From Clostridia bacterium (lineage in GTDB: Bacteria > Bacillota > Clostridia > Oscillospirales > CAG-272): 61,242 nucleotides of DNA. A program made the translations under genes and the position numbers. The stretch spans positions 1 to 61,242 of the forward strand of contig JAGARU010000013.1 of assembly GCA_017622085.1 (NCBI GenBank), given 5' to 3'. Positions 49,806-57,290 of the stretch are shown one piece after another; positions within the stretch are counted from its first letter, which is position 1; every line of letters starts with the position of its first letter. Under the pieces are notes generated by a model that saw only the letters and a program-made list of their open reading frames with translations, made no database searches and was not told where the DNA came from.

Positions 49806-51182
49806 ATGACAGATGCCTATTATAAGCCTTGTAAAGAGCTTGAACTTTGCAACGAGCTGATTGAAACATATTTTAACACGAAGCGGTACAAGGAATGCTT
49901 CGATGGACATTTGACAATCGCCGAACAAGGGTATCCCTTGGCCGAATGTCAGGTCGGATCCTTTTATTACGACGGTCTGGGCGTTGAAAGGAACCTTGAC
50001 AAAGCGGTTTACTGGACGCGACGCGCGGCCGACCACGGAGATCGGGACGGACAATGCAATCTGGCGTGGTTTCACGAAGACGGCATTGGCGTAGAGCGAG
50101 ATCTTGAACAGGCGGGATTTTGGTATAAAAAGGCGGCGCTACAGGGTCATGACCTGGCGATTCAGAAATGTATGGAGTTAGGAATTGATTGGCAAGCGCC
50201 CCGAATCGATCGGGAAACCATACGGAAAGATCTGAAATGCCGCATTTACCCGCTGAATCATTTGGAGCGCTACAAGTACGTTGCTGTGTGCACTTCCTAT
50301 CAAGGGAAATGGGTGCTCAGCCGCCATAAAAAGCGTAACACCTGGGAAACGCAGGGCGGGCATATTGAGCCCGGGGAGACGCCGATTGAGGCCGCACGGC
50401 GAGAGCTCTTTGAGGAAAGCGGGATTCAAGACGCAGTGCTTTACCCTGTATGCGATTATTGGGGCTTCGATACGCAGGCATGCTCCAACGGTGTGGTATT
50501 TTTGGCAATTGCACATCATATAGGACAGCTGCCGGAAAGCGAAATGGCAGAGATGGCGGTGTTTGATTCCCTGCCTGCAGACCTTACATACCCGAATACG
50601 ACGCCGGTTTTCTGCAATGAGGCGGACAAAATTCGCCGGCGGCTTGCATGGCGAACTGAAACCGAGAATCTCATCCTGCAACGGCCATCCGATGACTACG
50701 CCGCGCAGATCACGGAGTACCGTCGGGAGTTTTTAGATGTCGGAGATTCCATGGACGGTTGCGGTTCCCTGCGGCAGACAGAAGATGCAATGGAATACAT
50801 CCGATCTTGCCGTATAAAAGAAAACATCGCCACCGTGCCCACCCATTTGGTGCCGGGTACGCAGTTCTTCTTGATCCGGAAATCTGACAGTAAGATTATC
50901 GGAATGCTACAAGTGCGCCATTATTTTAACGAATATCTGGAAAAGTATGCCGGACATATTGGATACTCCGTTCGTCCCAGCGAGCGGCGCAAGGGCTATG
51001 CGAAACAAATGCTCCACATGGCACTCCCGTTTTGCTTGGAGCTTGGCATTCGCCGTGTTCTGATCTGCTGTCTTGAAGACAACATGGGAAGCGAACGAAC
51101 CATCCGTGCAAACGGAGGCGTTTATGAGTCCACTGTCGAGAATAACGGCAGACGTCTAAAACGGTTTTGGATTGAACTGTAA
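49806..51182 (+). CDS. Three-domain fusion: Sel1 repeats, NUDIX hydrolase, GNAT acetyltransferase
   Basis: 458 residues in one open frame, ATG preceded by GGAGGATATT. Residues 44-118 are two Sel1-type helical repeats (GSFYYDGLGVERNLDKAVYW and HEDGIGVERDLEQAGFWYKK). Residues 155-275 are a NUDIX domain with the full box at 184-207 (GGHIEPGET, then RRELFEESGI). Residues 287-458 are a GNAT domain with IGYSVRPSERRKGYAKQML and the C-terminal NMGSERTIRANGGVYES. Each part is catalytically complete by motif. Sel1 repeats usually mediate protein contacts. The combination is unusual and its substrate cannot be predicted. Confidence 0.82.
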   Translation: MTDAYYKPCKELELCNELIETYFNTKRYKECFDGHLTIAEQGYPLAECQVGSFYYDGLGVERNLDKAVYWTRRAADHGDRDGQCNLAWFHEDGIGVERDLEQAGFWYKKAALQGHDLAIQKCMELGIDWQAPRIDRETIRKDLKCRIYPLNHLERYKYVAVCTSYQGKWVLSRHKKRNTWETQGGHIEPGETPIEAARRELFEESGIQDAVLYPVCDYWGFDTQACSNGVVFLAIAHHIGQLPESEMAEMAVFDSLPADLTYPNTTPVFCNEADKIRRRLAWRTETENLILQRPSDDYAAQITEYRREFLDVGDSMDGCGSLRQTEDAMEYIRSCRIKENIATVPTHLVPGTQFFLIRKSDSKIIGMLQVRHYFNEYLEKYAGHIGYSVRPSERRKGYAKQMLHMALPFCLELGIRRVLICCLEDNMGSERTIRANGGVYESTVENNGRRLKRFWIEL

Positions 51183-51201
51183 TTACAAAAGGAGTACTTC
51201 T

Positions 51202-51669
51202 ATGAGAGAGATCAAACACGAAGCAATCGATAACTTACCCAAAAGCCATAAAAATGAACACGAGGGATACGAATATTATCGCCGCAAGTTTGTACCCTTC
51301 AAGGGTGCCAAGAACGCTTTAGTTAGTATTTATGAGATTCCCCCGAAAAAAGCAGCATATCCCTACCACTACCATCACAACAACGAGGAAACATTCTATA
51401 TTATCAGCGGCGAGGGCATTTTAAGAACACCAAACGGCGAACGCAAGGTTAGCGCAGGAGATCTCCTTTTCTTTCCTACTGGCGCAGAAGGCGCTCATAA
51501 GTTGACCAATTCCTCAGAAACTGAAAATCTTGTTTACATAGACTTTGATGTGGTACACGATGTAGATATTACAATCTACCCCGATTCCAACAAAATAGGT
51601 GTTTGGGGCATGGACATCAACAAACTCTATCCGCAGGCAAGTAATGTGGACTATTACGACGGTGAATGA
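51202..51669 (+). CDS. Cupin-domain protein
   Basis: 155 residues, start fixed by AAAAGGAGTACTTCT. The cupin metal motif 1 is YHYHHNNEETFYIISGEG and motif 2 is DLLFFPTGAEGAHKLTN, giving three histidines and a glutamate. Small single cupins of this type often bind and modify sugars or act as isomerases; here only metal binding can be predicted. It lies 20 bases after the triple-fusion gene. Confidence 0.85.
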   Translation: MREIKHEAIDNLPKSHKNEHEGYEYYRRKFVPFKGAKNALVSIYEIPPKKAAYPYHYHHNNEETFYIISGEGILRTPNGERKVSAGDLLFFPTGAEGAHKLTNSSETENLVYIDFDVVHDVDITIYPDSNKIGVWGMDINKLYPQASNVDYYDGE

Positions 51670-51685
51670 AACAAGGAGCAACCAC

Positions 51686-52153
51686 GTGAAGTTTGAAGCA
51701 CTTTCCCTATCAAACATACAACAGTACATAAGATATTTAGAAAGAGCCCTGTCAGAAGAACCCGACATGATGCTTGTCGAAGAAGTGAATGAGAACGCCA
51801 TAAAGGAAAGGCTATGCGATCCTTTTTTCCGAAACAAGAAATCAATCCTCGCTATCGTGAATGATGAGGTTGTCGGAAGAATCGAATATCATTTCTACGG
51901 TTGCTTACAAGACGGGTACAGAATGGCCTACGTTGATTGGGTATATGTGCTGAAATCCCACCGTCATCACGGTGTAGCACAACGCTTATTCCAAGAATTT
52001 GAAAAGGATTGTCTGAAACAACACATTGACCAATACTATCTGATTCGTGCCACCAACGATAACGCCGAGAGGTTCTATAAAAATTTCACCAACGCGGAGC
52101 TTAGCGAGCAGCCCGTACTACGAAAAACAATAAACGGAATAAAACATGAATGA
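51686..52153 (+). CDS. GNAT-family N-acetyltransferase
   Basis: 155 residues from a GTG with AAGGAG upstream (an earlier frame start is an overlap with the cupin gene). YVDWVYVLKSHRHHGVAQRL is the acetyl-CoA loop region and YYLIRATNDNAERFYKNF the final helix-strand. Small single-domain acetyltransferase, substrate unknown. It overlaps the next GNAT gene by eight bases, so the two are coupled. Confidence 0.78.
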   Translation: MKFEALSLSNIQQYIRYLERALSEEPDMMLVEEVNENAIKERLCDPFFRNKKSILAIVNDEVVGRIEYHFYGCLQDGYRMAYVDWVYVLKSHRHHGVAQRLFQEFEKDCLKQHIDQYYLIRATNDNAERFYKNFTNAELSEQPVLRKTINGIKHE

Positions 52154-52649
52154 TATAATTGCTTTTGAATTGCTGTCCGACGCCAATCTTGAACATGTCC
52201 GCGCAATACAGCGCGATGATATCAGTGAAGACTTCGTGGACAACATTGACGCAATCATGGAGCTTACACAATACGGATTTGACCATAATTGCAAAGGCCA
52301 TACCTACGCAATCAAATACAATGATGCGTACATTGGAGTAATTCTGCTTGGGGAAGCGATTGAATGGGAGACGGATCCTGTCGAAATGAGAGGGGTTCCG
52401 TTCTACCGCCTGATGGGCTTTGTAATTGATAAGCGGTATCGCGGCAGTGGCATTGGCAGTTACGTTTTGGAAAAGGTGATCGAGCTGATTTACGATGAAT
52501 TTGGAATTCGCCCAATCGCGCTCGGAGTGCACAAGAATAATATCGGCGCCGAAAGATTTTATCTTCGCCATGGTTTTCAAAAAACCAAAGCTATGGAAGG
52601 AAACGATTACTACTATTTGCGCTATCCAAAAGAGGATATGCATGGTTAA
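52146..52649 (+). CDS. GNAT-family N-acetyltransferase
   Basis: 167 residues. RLMGFVIDKRYRGSGIGSYV is the acetyl-CoA loop, followed by ALGVHKNNIGAERFYLRHGF, the standard GNAT end. The first 60 residues include DDISEDFVDNIDAIME, found in streptothricin-acetyltransferase-like members, but that is not diagnostic. It is sandwiched between another GNAT gene and the DUF3795 remnant with overlaps on both sides. Confidence 0.82.
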   Translation: MNDIIAFELLSDANLEHVRAIQRDDISEDFVDNIDAIMELTQYGFDHNCKGHTYAIKYNDAYIGVILLGEAIEWETDPVEMRGVPFYRLMGFVIDKRYRGSGIGSYVLEKVIELIYDEFGIRPIALGVHKNNIGAERFYLRHGFQKTKAMEGNDYYYLRYPKEDMHG

Positions 52650-52794
52650 AAATCTTCACGGCAAATGTGGATTTTACTGCGGGGCGTGCGATGCTTTTCC
52701 CTGTGATATAATTTTAACTATGCCGCAATGCACTGTTTTAGATAAGGATTGGCTACAATGGAAAGCAGGTAACAAAAGTGAGAACTATTTGTGA
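52642..52794 (+). pseudogene. DUF3795-like protein with internal deletion
   Basis: 50 residues: MVKNLHGKCGFYCGACDAFP joined directly to CDIILTMPQCTVLDKDWLQW. In DUF3795-type proteins the opening CGFYCG.C and the end CxxFPCDxI...CTVLDKDWL are separated by about 40 residues with further cysteines. The middle has been lost by an in-frame deletion. It overlaps the GNAT stop and runs past the start of the next NUDIX gene (52778). Probably nonfunctional. Confidence 0.6.
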
Positions 52795-53284
52795 GTTGAA
52801 TGATTGCATAATATTAGGAATCGAGGGTCGTTCCAACCGAACGCCTCGGATAACGGCAAGAGCGATCGTGAAAAATCGAGACGGGCTTTATGCAGTGATG
52901 TATGCAAAAAAATTTGGACTTTACAGTCTTCCCGGTGGAGGGGTGGAAGAAGGCGAGGATGTCCTTTCCGCTCTGAAGCGTGAGGTTTTAGAAGAGACTG
53001 GATGCACTTGTGGCGAGATTCAGGAGCTCGGGATTGTGGAAGAAAACCGGGGCACACTGGATTACACACAAATCAACCATTATTATGTGGTAGTTGCGGA
53101 TCGGATCGGCAAGTTATGTTTAACAGAAACCGAGCAGAACAATCACACAGTGATTGAATGGTGTACCTTGCCCGAGGCTGTTCGGCGGATCACAGAACAA
53201 GATTTCGAGCGCGTTCAAGGCAAGTATTTGCGCGCGCGGGACATTGCGGCTCTCGAAGAATATCAAAAGCAATATAGTACATGA
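52778..53284 (+). CDS. NUDIX hydrolase
   Basis: 168 residues from a GTG with AGGTAACAAAA before it. The Nudix box lies at about 53-75 (LPGGGVEEGED, then KREVLEETG). RITARAIVKNRDGLYAVMYAKK is the preceding strand pair. C-terminal residues include an extra helix (DFERVQGKYLRARDIAALEE). Substrate unknown; it may sanitise nucleotides. It overlaps the tail of the DUF3795 remnant and is followed seven bases later by the MBL-fold gene. Confidence 0.85.
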   Translation: MRTICELNDCIILGIEGRSNRTPRITARAIVKNRDGLYAVMYAKKFGLYSLPGGGVEEGEDVLSALKREVLEETGCTCGEIQELGIVEENRGTLDYTQINHYYVVVADRIGKLCLTETEQNNHTVIEWCTLPEAVRRITEQDFERVQGKYLRARDIAALEEYQKQYST

Positions 53285-53291
53285 GGTTGCT

Positions 53292-54056
53292 ATGGGCGAA
53301 AATTGGTTCACAGTAGAAAAGATCAACCATTCAACGTTTGTTATCAGCGAATATCTCCACCCAGAAGAAACACATTGTTATTTGTTATGCGGTTCCCAAA
53401 AGGCTTTGCTGATTGACACGGGGCTTGGAATCTCTAATATTTATCACGAAGTTATCAAATTGACCGATAAGCCAATTGTGGCAATCGCTACTCATATACA
53501 TTGGGATCATATCGGCGGCCACAAGCATTTCAGTGAGTTTTACGCGCACAGAGACGAGTTGTGTTGGCTTTGCGGCAAATTCCCCCTGACAAAAGACTTG
53601 ATTTGCCATATGCTCGCAAGTGGATGTGATTTGCCAAGCACTTGTAATTTGGCAGAATATGAGCTCTTTCAAGGCTCGCCCAGCAAATTGCTTGATGACG
53701 GTGACAGGATTGAATTAGGAGCGCGGAGCATAAAAATCTTACACACTCCCGGACACTCACCCGGACACATGTGCTTTTGGGATGAGACCAACCGTTTTCT
53801 CTTCACCGGAGATTTAATATATAAAGGGTTATTGTACGCCAATTACCCATCCACCGATCCACAAGCATATCTGAAATCCGTTGAGAAAATATCAGCCTAT
53901 ACGCCGGCAAAGATATTCCCTGCTCATCACTCCTTGGATATTCCTGTGGAATATATCGCGCAAGTTCAAAATGCCTTGCGGGCACTGAATGACCGCCATC
54001 TGCTTTGTCACGGCAGCGGAAAATTTGACTATGGAGACTGGTCGATTCTTTTATAA
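53292..54056 (+). CDS. Metallo-beta-lactamase-fold hydrolase
   Basis: 254 residues from the ATG at 53292, with GAGG upstream. The zinc site is THIHWDHIGGHKHF (HxHxDH), ILHTPGHSPGHMCF, FTGDLIYKG and FPAHHS, so a binuclear metal centre is complete. The loop between strands (about 100-145) has three cysteines and may form a substrate cap. Likely a cytoplasmic thioester, phosphodiester or lactone hydrolase; not a true beta-lactamase by context. Terminator follows. Confidence 0.85.
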   Translation: MGENWFTVEKINHSTFVISEYLHPEETHCYLLCGSQKALLIDTGLGISNIYHEVIKLTDKPIVAIATHIHWDHIGGHKHFSEFYAHRDELCWLCGKFPLTKDLICHMLASGCDLPSTCNLAEYELFQGSPSKLLDDGDRIELGARSIKILHTPGHSPGHMCFWDETNRFLFTGDLIYKGLLYANYPSTDPQAYLKSVEKISAYTPAKIFPAHHSLDIPVEYIAQVQNALRALNDRHLLCHGSGKFDYGDWSILL

Positions 54057-54060
54057 AAAG

Positions 54061-54092
54061 AAAAAAGCAGTAGCTTTTGGCTACTGCTTTTT
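54061..54092. terminator. Bidirectional terminator
   Basis: AAAAAAGCAGTAGC (54061-54074) pairs with GCTACTGCTTTTT (54080-54092), loop TTTTG; serves the MBL gene (plus) and rpmA (minus). Confidence 0.93.
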
Positions 54093-54101
54093 ACATTTGA
54101 C

Positions 54102-54380
54102 TTATTTTGCGTAAACGCTTGCACGCTTTTTGTCTTTTGCGATGTGCTCGAACTTAACCACACCGTCAATAAGAGCGAAAAGGGTATCGTCAGATCCGAT
54201 GCCAACATTGTTGCCGGGATGGATCTTAGTTCCTCTCTGTCTAACAATGATGCTACCGGCAGTTGCGAACTGTCCGTCTGCTACCTTGACGCCAAGGCGC
54301 TTGGATTCGCTATCGCGGCCGTTCTTGGTAGAACCTACACCTTTTTTATGAGCGAAGAACTGTAAACTAAGCTTCAACAT
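54102..54380 (-). CDS. rpmA: 50S ribosomal protein L27
   Basis: 92 residues from [20 protein letters not shown], preceded by GGAGGAACAA. L27 lies at the ribosomal P site. The N-terminus has the Firmicutes extension ending LQFFA|HKKG, which must be cleaved by the protease Prp for the mature protein to work; prp is the neighbouring gene. [19 protein letters not shown] and [13 protein letters not shown] are canonical. Confidence 0.98.
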   Translation of the reverse strand: MLKLSLQFFAHKKGVGSTKNGRDSESKRLGVKVADGQFATAGSIIVRQRGTKIHPGNNVGIGSDDTLFALIDGVVKFEHIAKDKKRASVYAK

Positions 54381-54418
54381 TGTTTGTTCCTCCATGTAAT
54401 TTTTTTACGTTTTGTGGC

Positions 54419-54775
54419 TTACAGGTGCAACTCCTGCACTTCTACGTCGAGGTAGTCGTAATACTCCTCGAGCATATCATTGAGCTGGTAGTAGTACGCC
54501 TGAATGAGGCCGGAAACGGCGAACTGTTTCTTTTCATCCGCTTCAACCCCGGGTAACGCGCCACGGGCGATGACCCGTACGTTGGTGGTCTTTTCATCAA
54601 TGGAATAATCCACGTCGGACGCATAGCCGACCTCGATTGCATTGATGATGAGCATTGTCATGGCAGAAACGGCGGCGCACACGATGTCGTGCCCTTCCTC
54701 CGCGTAGCCCGCGTGACCCTGCTCCTCAAAACCGTAAAACACACCGTTGGTTTTGAAAAAGATAACCTTTGTCAT
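54419..54775 (-). CDS. prp: Ribosomal-processing cysteine protease Prp
   Basis: 118 residues. The catalytic pair is in GHAGYAEEGHDIVCAAVSA: His22 (in GHAGYA) and Cys34 (in DIVCAA). Prp cleaves the N-terminal extension of L27. The gene sits between rplU and rpmA, its conserved place. Length is usual. The C-terminal helix QAYYYQLNDMLEEYYDYLDV is acidic. Confidence 0.96.
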   Translation of the reverse strand: MTKVIFFKTNGVFYGFEEQGHAGYAEEGHDIVCAAVSAMTMLIINAIEVGYASDVDYSIDEKTTNVRVIARGALPGVEADEKKQFAVSGLIQAYYYQLNDMLEEYYDYLDVEVQELHL

Positions 54776-54787
54776 ATCGACCGATTA

Positions 54788-55099
54788 TCAAGCGTTGATC
54801 TTGTTGATCTGAACCTTGGTATAGGGCTGTCTGTGACCGATCTTCTTCTTCTCGTTCTTCTTAGCCTTATACTTCATAACGTAAATCTTCTTGGCCTTAC
54901 CGTTCTTTACAACGTTAGCAGTTACGGTAGCGCCTTCTACATAGGGAGCGCCGGTAACAATACCGTCGTTTCCGGAAACTACGAGAACCTTATCAAAGGT
55001 TACTTCGTTGCCTTCCTCAACATTGAGCTTCTCAACGAAAATGATGTCACCTTCGTTAACTTTGTACTGCTTTCCGCCAGTCAGGATTACTGCGAACAC
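54788..55099 (-). CDS. rplU: 50S ribosomal protein L21
   Basis: 103 residues from a GTG (read as [18 protein letters not shown]), chosen because GAGAGGTG is correctly spaced and the family starts there; another GTG three codons earlier is in the ribosome site. Conserved features are TGGKQYKV, the 23S-binding basic region [20 protein letters not shown] and the ending VQINKI. First gene of rplU-prp-rpmA. Confidence 0.97.
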   Translation of the reverse strand: MFAVILTGGKQYKVNEGDIIFVEKLNVEEGNEVTFDKVLVVSGNDGIVTGAPYVEGATVTANVVKNGKAKKIYVMKYKAKKNEKKKIGHRQPYTKVQINKINA

Positions 55100-55177
55100 G
55101 AAAAGCACCTCTCTTTCTTTACAAGTCTCGCTAAGTGGGGTAAGCTACGCTTTTTAAGACCCACACATTATGCGGCA
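55100..55177 (-). ncRNA. L21-type leader (cis-regulatory RNA)
   Basis: The transcript ahead of rplU contains GTGTGGGT and a distant ACCCCAC that pair, with AAAAAGCGTAGCTT between them, then TAGCGAGACTTG. This matches my memory of the Firmicutes L21 leader, which binds L21 or a partner to regulate the operon. Pairing is seen; the regulatory role is inferred from the family. Confidence 0.62.
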
Positions 55178-55183
55178 TTTTAT

Positions 55184-55212
55184 ATTATACTACTTCATAT
55201 TTTAATTGTCAA
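55184..55212 (-). promoter_or_regulatory. Strong sigma-A promoter for rplU
   Basis: Minus strand TTGACA (55207-55212), 17-base spacer, TATAAT (55184-55189); both hexamers are perfect. Confidence 0.93.
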
Positions 55213-55290
55213 GTACCATTTTACAAATAAATCCCATGTTTTTTGCCAGTTTCTTCAGACGTTTTTTATACAATTTATATAATGCCGCCT

Positions 55291-56250
55291 TCAGTAGAGC
55301 ATATCGGGATATCGGGTCTTTAACGCCTCATAGAGCGCTTGTTGCATGGTCTGCGTTTCCGCTTTTACGCGGGCAAGGTATATCTCTCTTGGGCAGGCTT
55401 CCCTCTCCGCCCCCGTGGTGTGGCTATAGAGGATGCCGCGAGAGGAATTGACAATGGCACCAAGACCGTCGGGGTTAAAGCACGGAAGGACATCCTGTGG
55501 GCCGCCGCCCTGGGCGCCGTAGCCGGGAACGAGAAAGTAGCTTCGCGGCATGAGGGCACGCAAGGCTTCTGCCTCCTTTGGATACGTAGCGCCAACTACG
55601 GCACCGACAGAGGAATAGCCATGCGTACCGCGGGTGGATTTTTCTTGGTCGGCTACGTAATGCGCCATGCTTTGGGTAACGGTAGTTCCCTGTGCGGTAA
55701 TTGCGCTTTGAATCTCGCCGGATGTGGAATTGGAGGTTTTTACAAGGATGAAAATACCTTTTCCGTGATCTTTACAGGCCTGTATAAAGGGAGTAAGGCT
55801 TTCACTGCCAAGGTAGGGAGTTACGGTCAGAAAATCGGCATCCATGGAAGGTGCGCGGCTTCCGTTTGGCAAGGGCACGGTGCCAAGATGGCCGCAGGCG
55901 TAGGCATTTGCCGTATTGCCGATATCGTTGCGCTTAGCGTCCTCAATGACGACGAGGCCTTTGGATTTTGCATAAACAACGGTTTCCTCAAAGGCCTTTA
56001 CGCCGTAGTGGCCGTACATCTCGTAAAAGGCCATCTGAGGCTTAACGGCGGGGACGTAGGGCGCGACCGTGTCAATAATATCTCGGTTAAAGGTGGTAAT
56101 TATTTCCGCCGCTGTGGCGCGCGGGTCTTCGTGCGCGTGAACCTTTTGCAGATAGCAGGACGGGATTTTGGTCAGATCCGGGTCAAGACCTACAACGGTT
56201 GGATTTTTCTTTTGGATGGTATACTCAATCAGGCGGTCGACTACGTTCAT
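55291..56250 (-). CDS. pyrF: Orotidine 5'-phosphate decarboxylase (type 2)
   Basis: 319 residues from MNVVDRLIEYTIQKKNPTVV, with AAGGAG before it. Type-2 PyrF features are GLDPDLTKIP at about 25-34 and the catalytic EDAKRNDIGNTANAYA, plus FILVKTSNSTSGEIQ and YFLVPGYGAQGGGPQDVLP. It makes UMP from OMP, the last step of de novo pyrimidine synthesis. The start is one base after the stop of the Xre-OPRT-like gene, so the two are cotranscribed. No other pyr genes are in the window. Confidence 0.95.
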   Translation of the reverse strand: MNVVDRLIEYTIQKKNPTVVGLDPDLTKIPSCYLQKVHAHEDPRATAAEIITTFNRDIIDTVAPYVPAVKPQMAFYEMYGHYGVKAFEETVVYAKSKGLVVIEDAKRNDIGNTANAYACGHLGTVPLPNGSRAPSMDADFLTVTPYLGSESLTPFIQACKDHGKGIFILVKTSNSTSGEIQSAITAQGTTVTQSMAHYVADQEKSTRGTHGYSSVGAVVGATYPKEAEALRALMPRSYFLVPGYGAQGGGPQDVLPCFNPDGLGAIVNSSRGILYSHTTGAEREACPREIYLARVKAETQTMQQALYEALKTRYPDMLY

Positions 56251-56251
56251 T

Positions 56252-57079
56252 TTATACTCCTTCATACTGCAATTGATAGGCTTTTAGCCGATCCAGATGG
56301 GCGGTTCCATCGATTATTCCGGCTTCTGCGGCGCGAATGATATCCTCCACGTCGATAATGGAATGGATCCCGGTGCCATAGGCGCGTTCAACGGTGTGTT
56401 TGGCGGAAAGGCTCGTATGCTCGGACCGTTCCTTGCGATCCACGCACACAATAACATCGGCAGGCAGGCGTCCTGACTTTTGCCGAATCGTTTCAAGCGC
56501 GCGACTCAGCGTAACTCCGGAGGTGAACACGTCGGTGAGGAGCGTGAGCTTGGAGGCAGGATCGACGTGGCTTACCGCATCGGGTGCGACACAGTATCCC
56601 ACATCCATGCCATAGCGGCTGAACAGGATCATAGCGGTTGCGACCAGAAGAGGGGCTTCCCTTTCGTGAATGCCGATCAGGCATTGGGTATCCGGGGCGT
56701 ATCGGCGGACGCTTTCCGCATAGAACTCGCCCAGCTTGGTTATTTGACTGCCGGTACGGTAATCGCCGGATCGGATGAGATACGGGGACGTGCGGCCACT
56801 TTTCAGTGTGAATTCGCCAAATCGGAGCATACCGTTATCGAACAGAAACCGAACGAAACGCTCCTTGTAGCCCAAGGCATCCAGGCGGTAACCAAACAGC
56901 TCGTCCATGGTGATACTAAAATAGCGGGCTATAGCAGGAAGCACCGAAACGTCCGGCGAGGACAGGTGAGTTTCCCACTTGCTTACGGTTTGAGCAGTTA
57001 CTGACAGGGCATTGGCCAACTCGGCCTGTGTGGTGCCTTTGTTATGACGCAAAATGCGAATCTTTTCTCCAAGTTGCAT
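56252..57079 (-). CDS. Xre helix-turn-helix fused to a degenerate orotate-phosphoribosyltransferase domain
   Basis: 275 residues from MQLGEKIRILRHNKG, start fixed by AAAAGGAGAAAGCT; a longer frame reaches 57187 but lacks a ribosome site. Residues 5-60 are an Xre helix-turn-helix (TTQAELANALSVTAQTVSKW). Residues 68-255 align with PyrE: FGEFTLKSGRTSPYLI, DYRTGSQITKLGEFYAESV and the distal VDRKER. The enzyme's catalytic features are gone: the YKG lysine region reads GIHEREAPL (136-144), the flexible RKEAKDHGEGG loop reads APDAVSHVDPA (165-175), and the PRPP motif reads LLTDVFTSG (180-188) with one acidic residue instead of two. I infer a PRPP- or nucleotide-sensing regulator, by analogy with Bacillus PurR, rather than an active enzyme. 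Weak OPRTase activity is not excluded. Confidence 0.78.
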   Translation of the reverse strand: MQLGEKIRILRHNKGTTQAELANALSVTAQTVSKWETHLSSPDVSVLPAIARYFSITMDELFGYRLDALGYKERFVRFLFDNGMLRFGEFTLKSGRTSPYLIRSGDYRTGSQITKLGEFYAESVRRYAPDTQCLIGIHEREAPLLVATAMILFSRYGMDVGYCVAPDAVSHVDPASKLTLLTDVFTSGVTLSRALETIRQKSGRLPADVIVCVDRKERSEHTSLSAKHTVERAYGTGIHSIIDVEDIIRAAEAGIIDGTAHLDRLKAYQLQYEGV

Positions 57080-57106
57080 AGCTTTCTCCTTTTTCTTTTC
57101 CATTTT

Positions 57107-57135
57107 ATTGTAATGCAATTTTTTCTTATGAGCAA
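57107..57135 (-). promoter_or_regulatory. Promoter of the Xre-OPRT-like/pyrF operon
   Basis: Minus strand TTGCTC (57130-57135), 17-base spacer, TACAAT (57107-57112), 28 bases before the start codon. Upstream lie two TCGGATA copies (57144-57150 and 57166-57172, 22 bases apart) and the 31-bp palindrome at 57185-57215. Confidence 0.65.
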
Positions 57136-57184
57136 CCGATGATTCGGATACTTTTTCGCAACAAATCGGATAATTTTCCGTCGC

Positions 57185-57215
57185 CATAGCAAAATAGCGA
57201 CGCTATTTTGCTATG
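57185..57215. promoter_or_regulatory. 31-bp palindrome, candidate operator
   Basis: Arms of fifteen bases, CATAGCAAAATAGCG (57185-57199) and its exact complement (57201-57215), around one base at 57200. No T-run follows on either strand, so it is not a typical terminator. It sits between the divergent promoters of the Xre-OPRT-like gene and the esterase lipoprotein gene, eight bases from the -35 of the latter. A dimeric regulator could bind here. Confidence 0.6.
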
Positions 57216-57222
57216 ATAGCGG

Positions 57223-57252
57223 TAGACGGAGCATCCAGCTCCATGCTACAAT
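57223..57252 (+). promoter_or_regulatory. Promoter of the esterase lipoprotein gene
   Basis: TAGACG (57223-57228, a weak -35), 18-base spacer, TACAAT (57247-57252), 38 bases before the start codon. The weak -35 near the palindrome suggests regulation. Confidence 0.5.
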
Positions 57253-57290
57253 AAGATCAGAATATATACAATGCGTATGGAGGTATCCTC

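Noticed and set aside
48634..54056. Integron-like cassette array
   Set aside because: No integrase gene and no attC-like imperfect palindromes between the genes; several genes overlap, unlike cassettes.
55339..56340. 333-codon plus-strand frame opposite pyrF
   Set aside because: Shadow of pyrF; composition and lack of motifs argue against coding.
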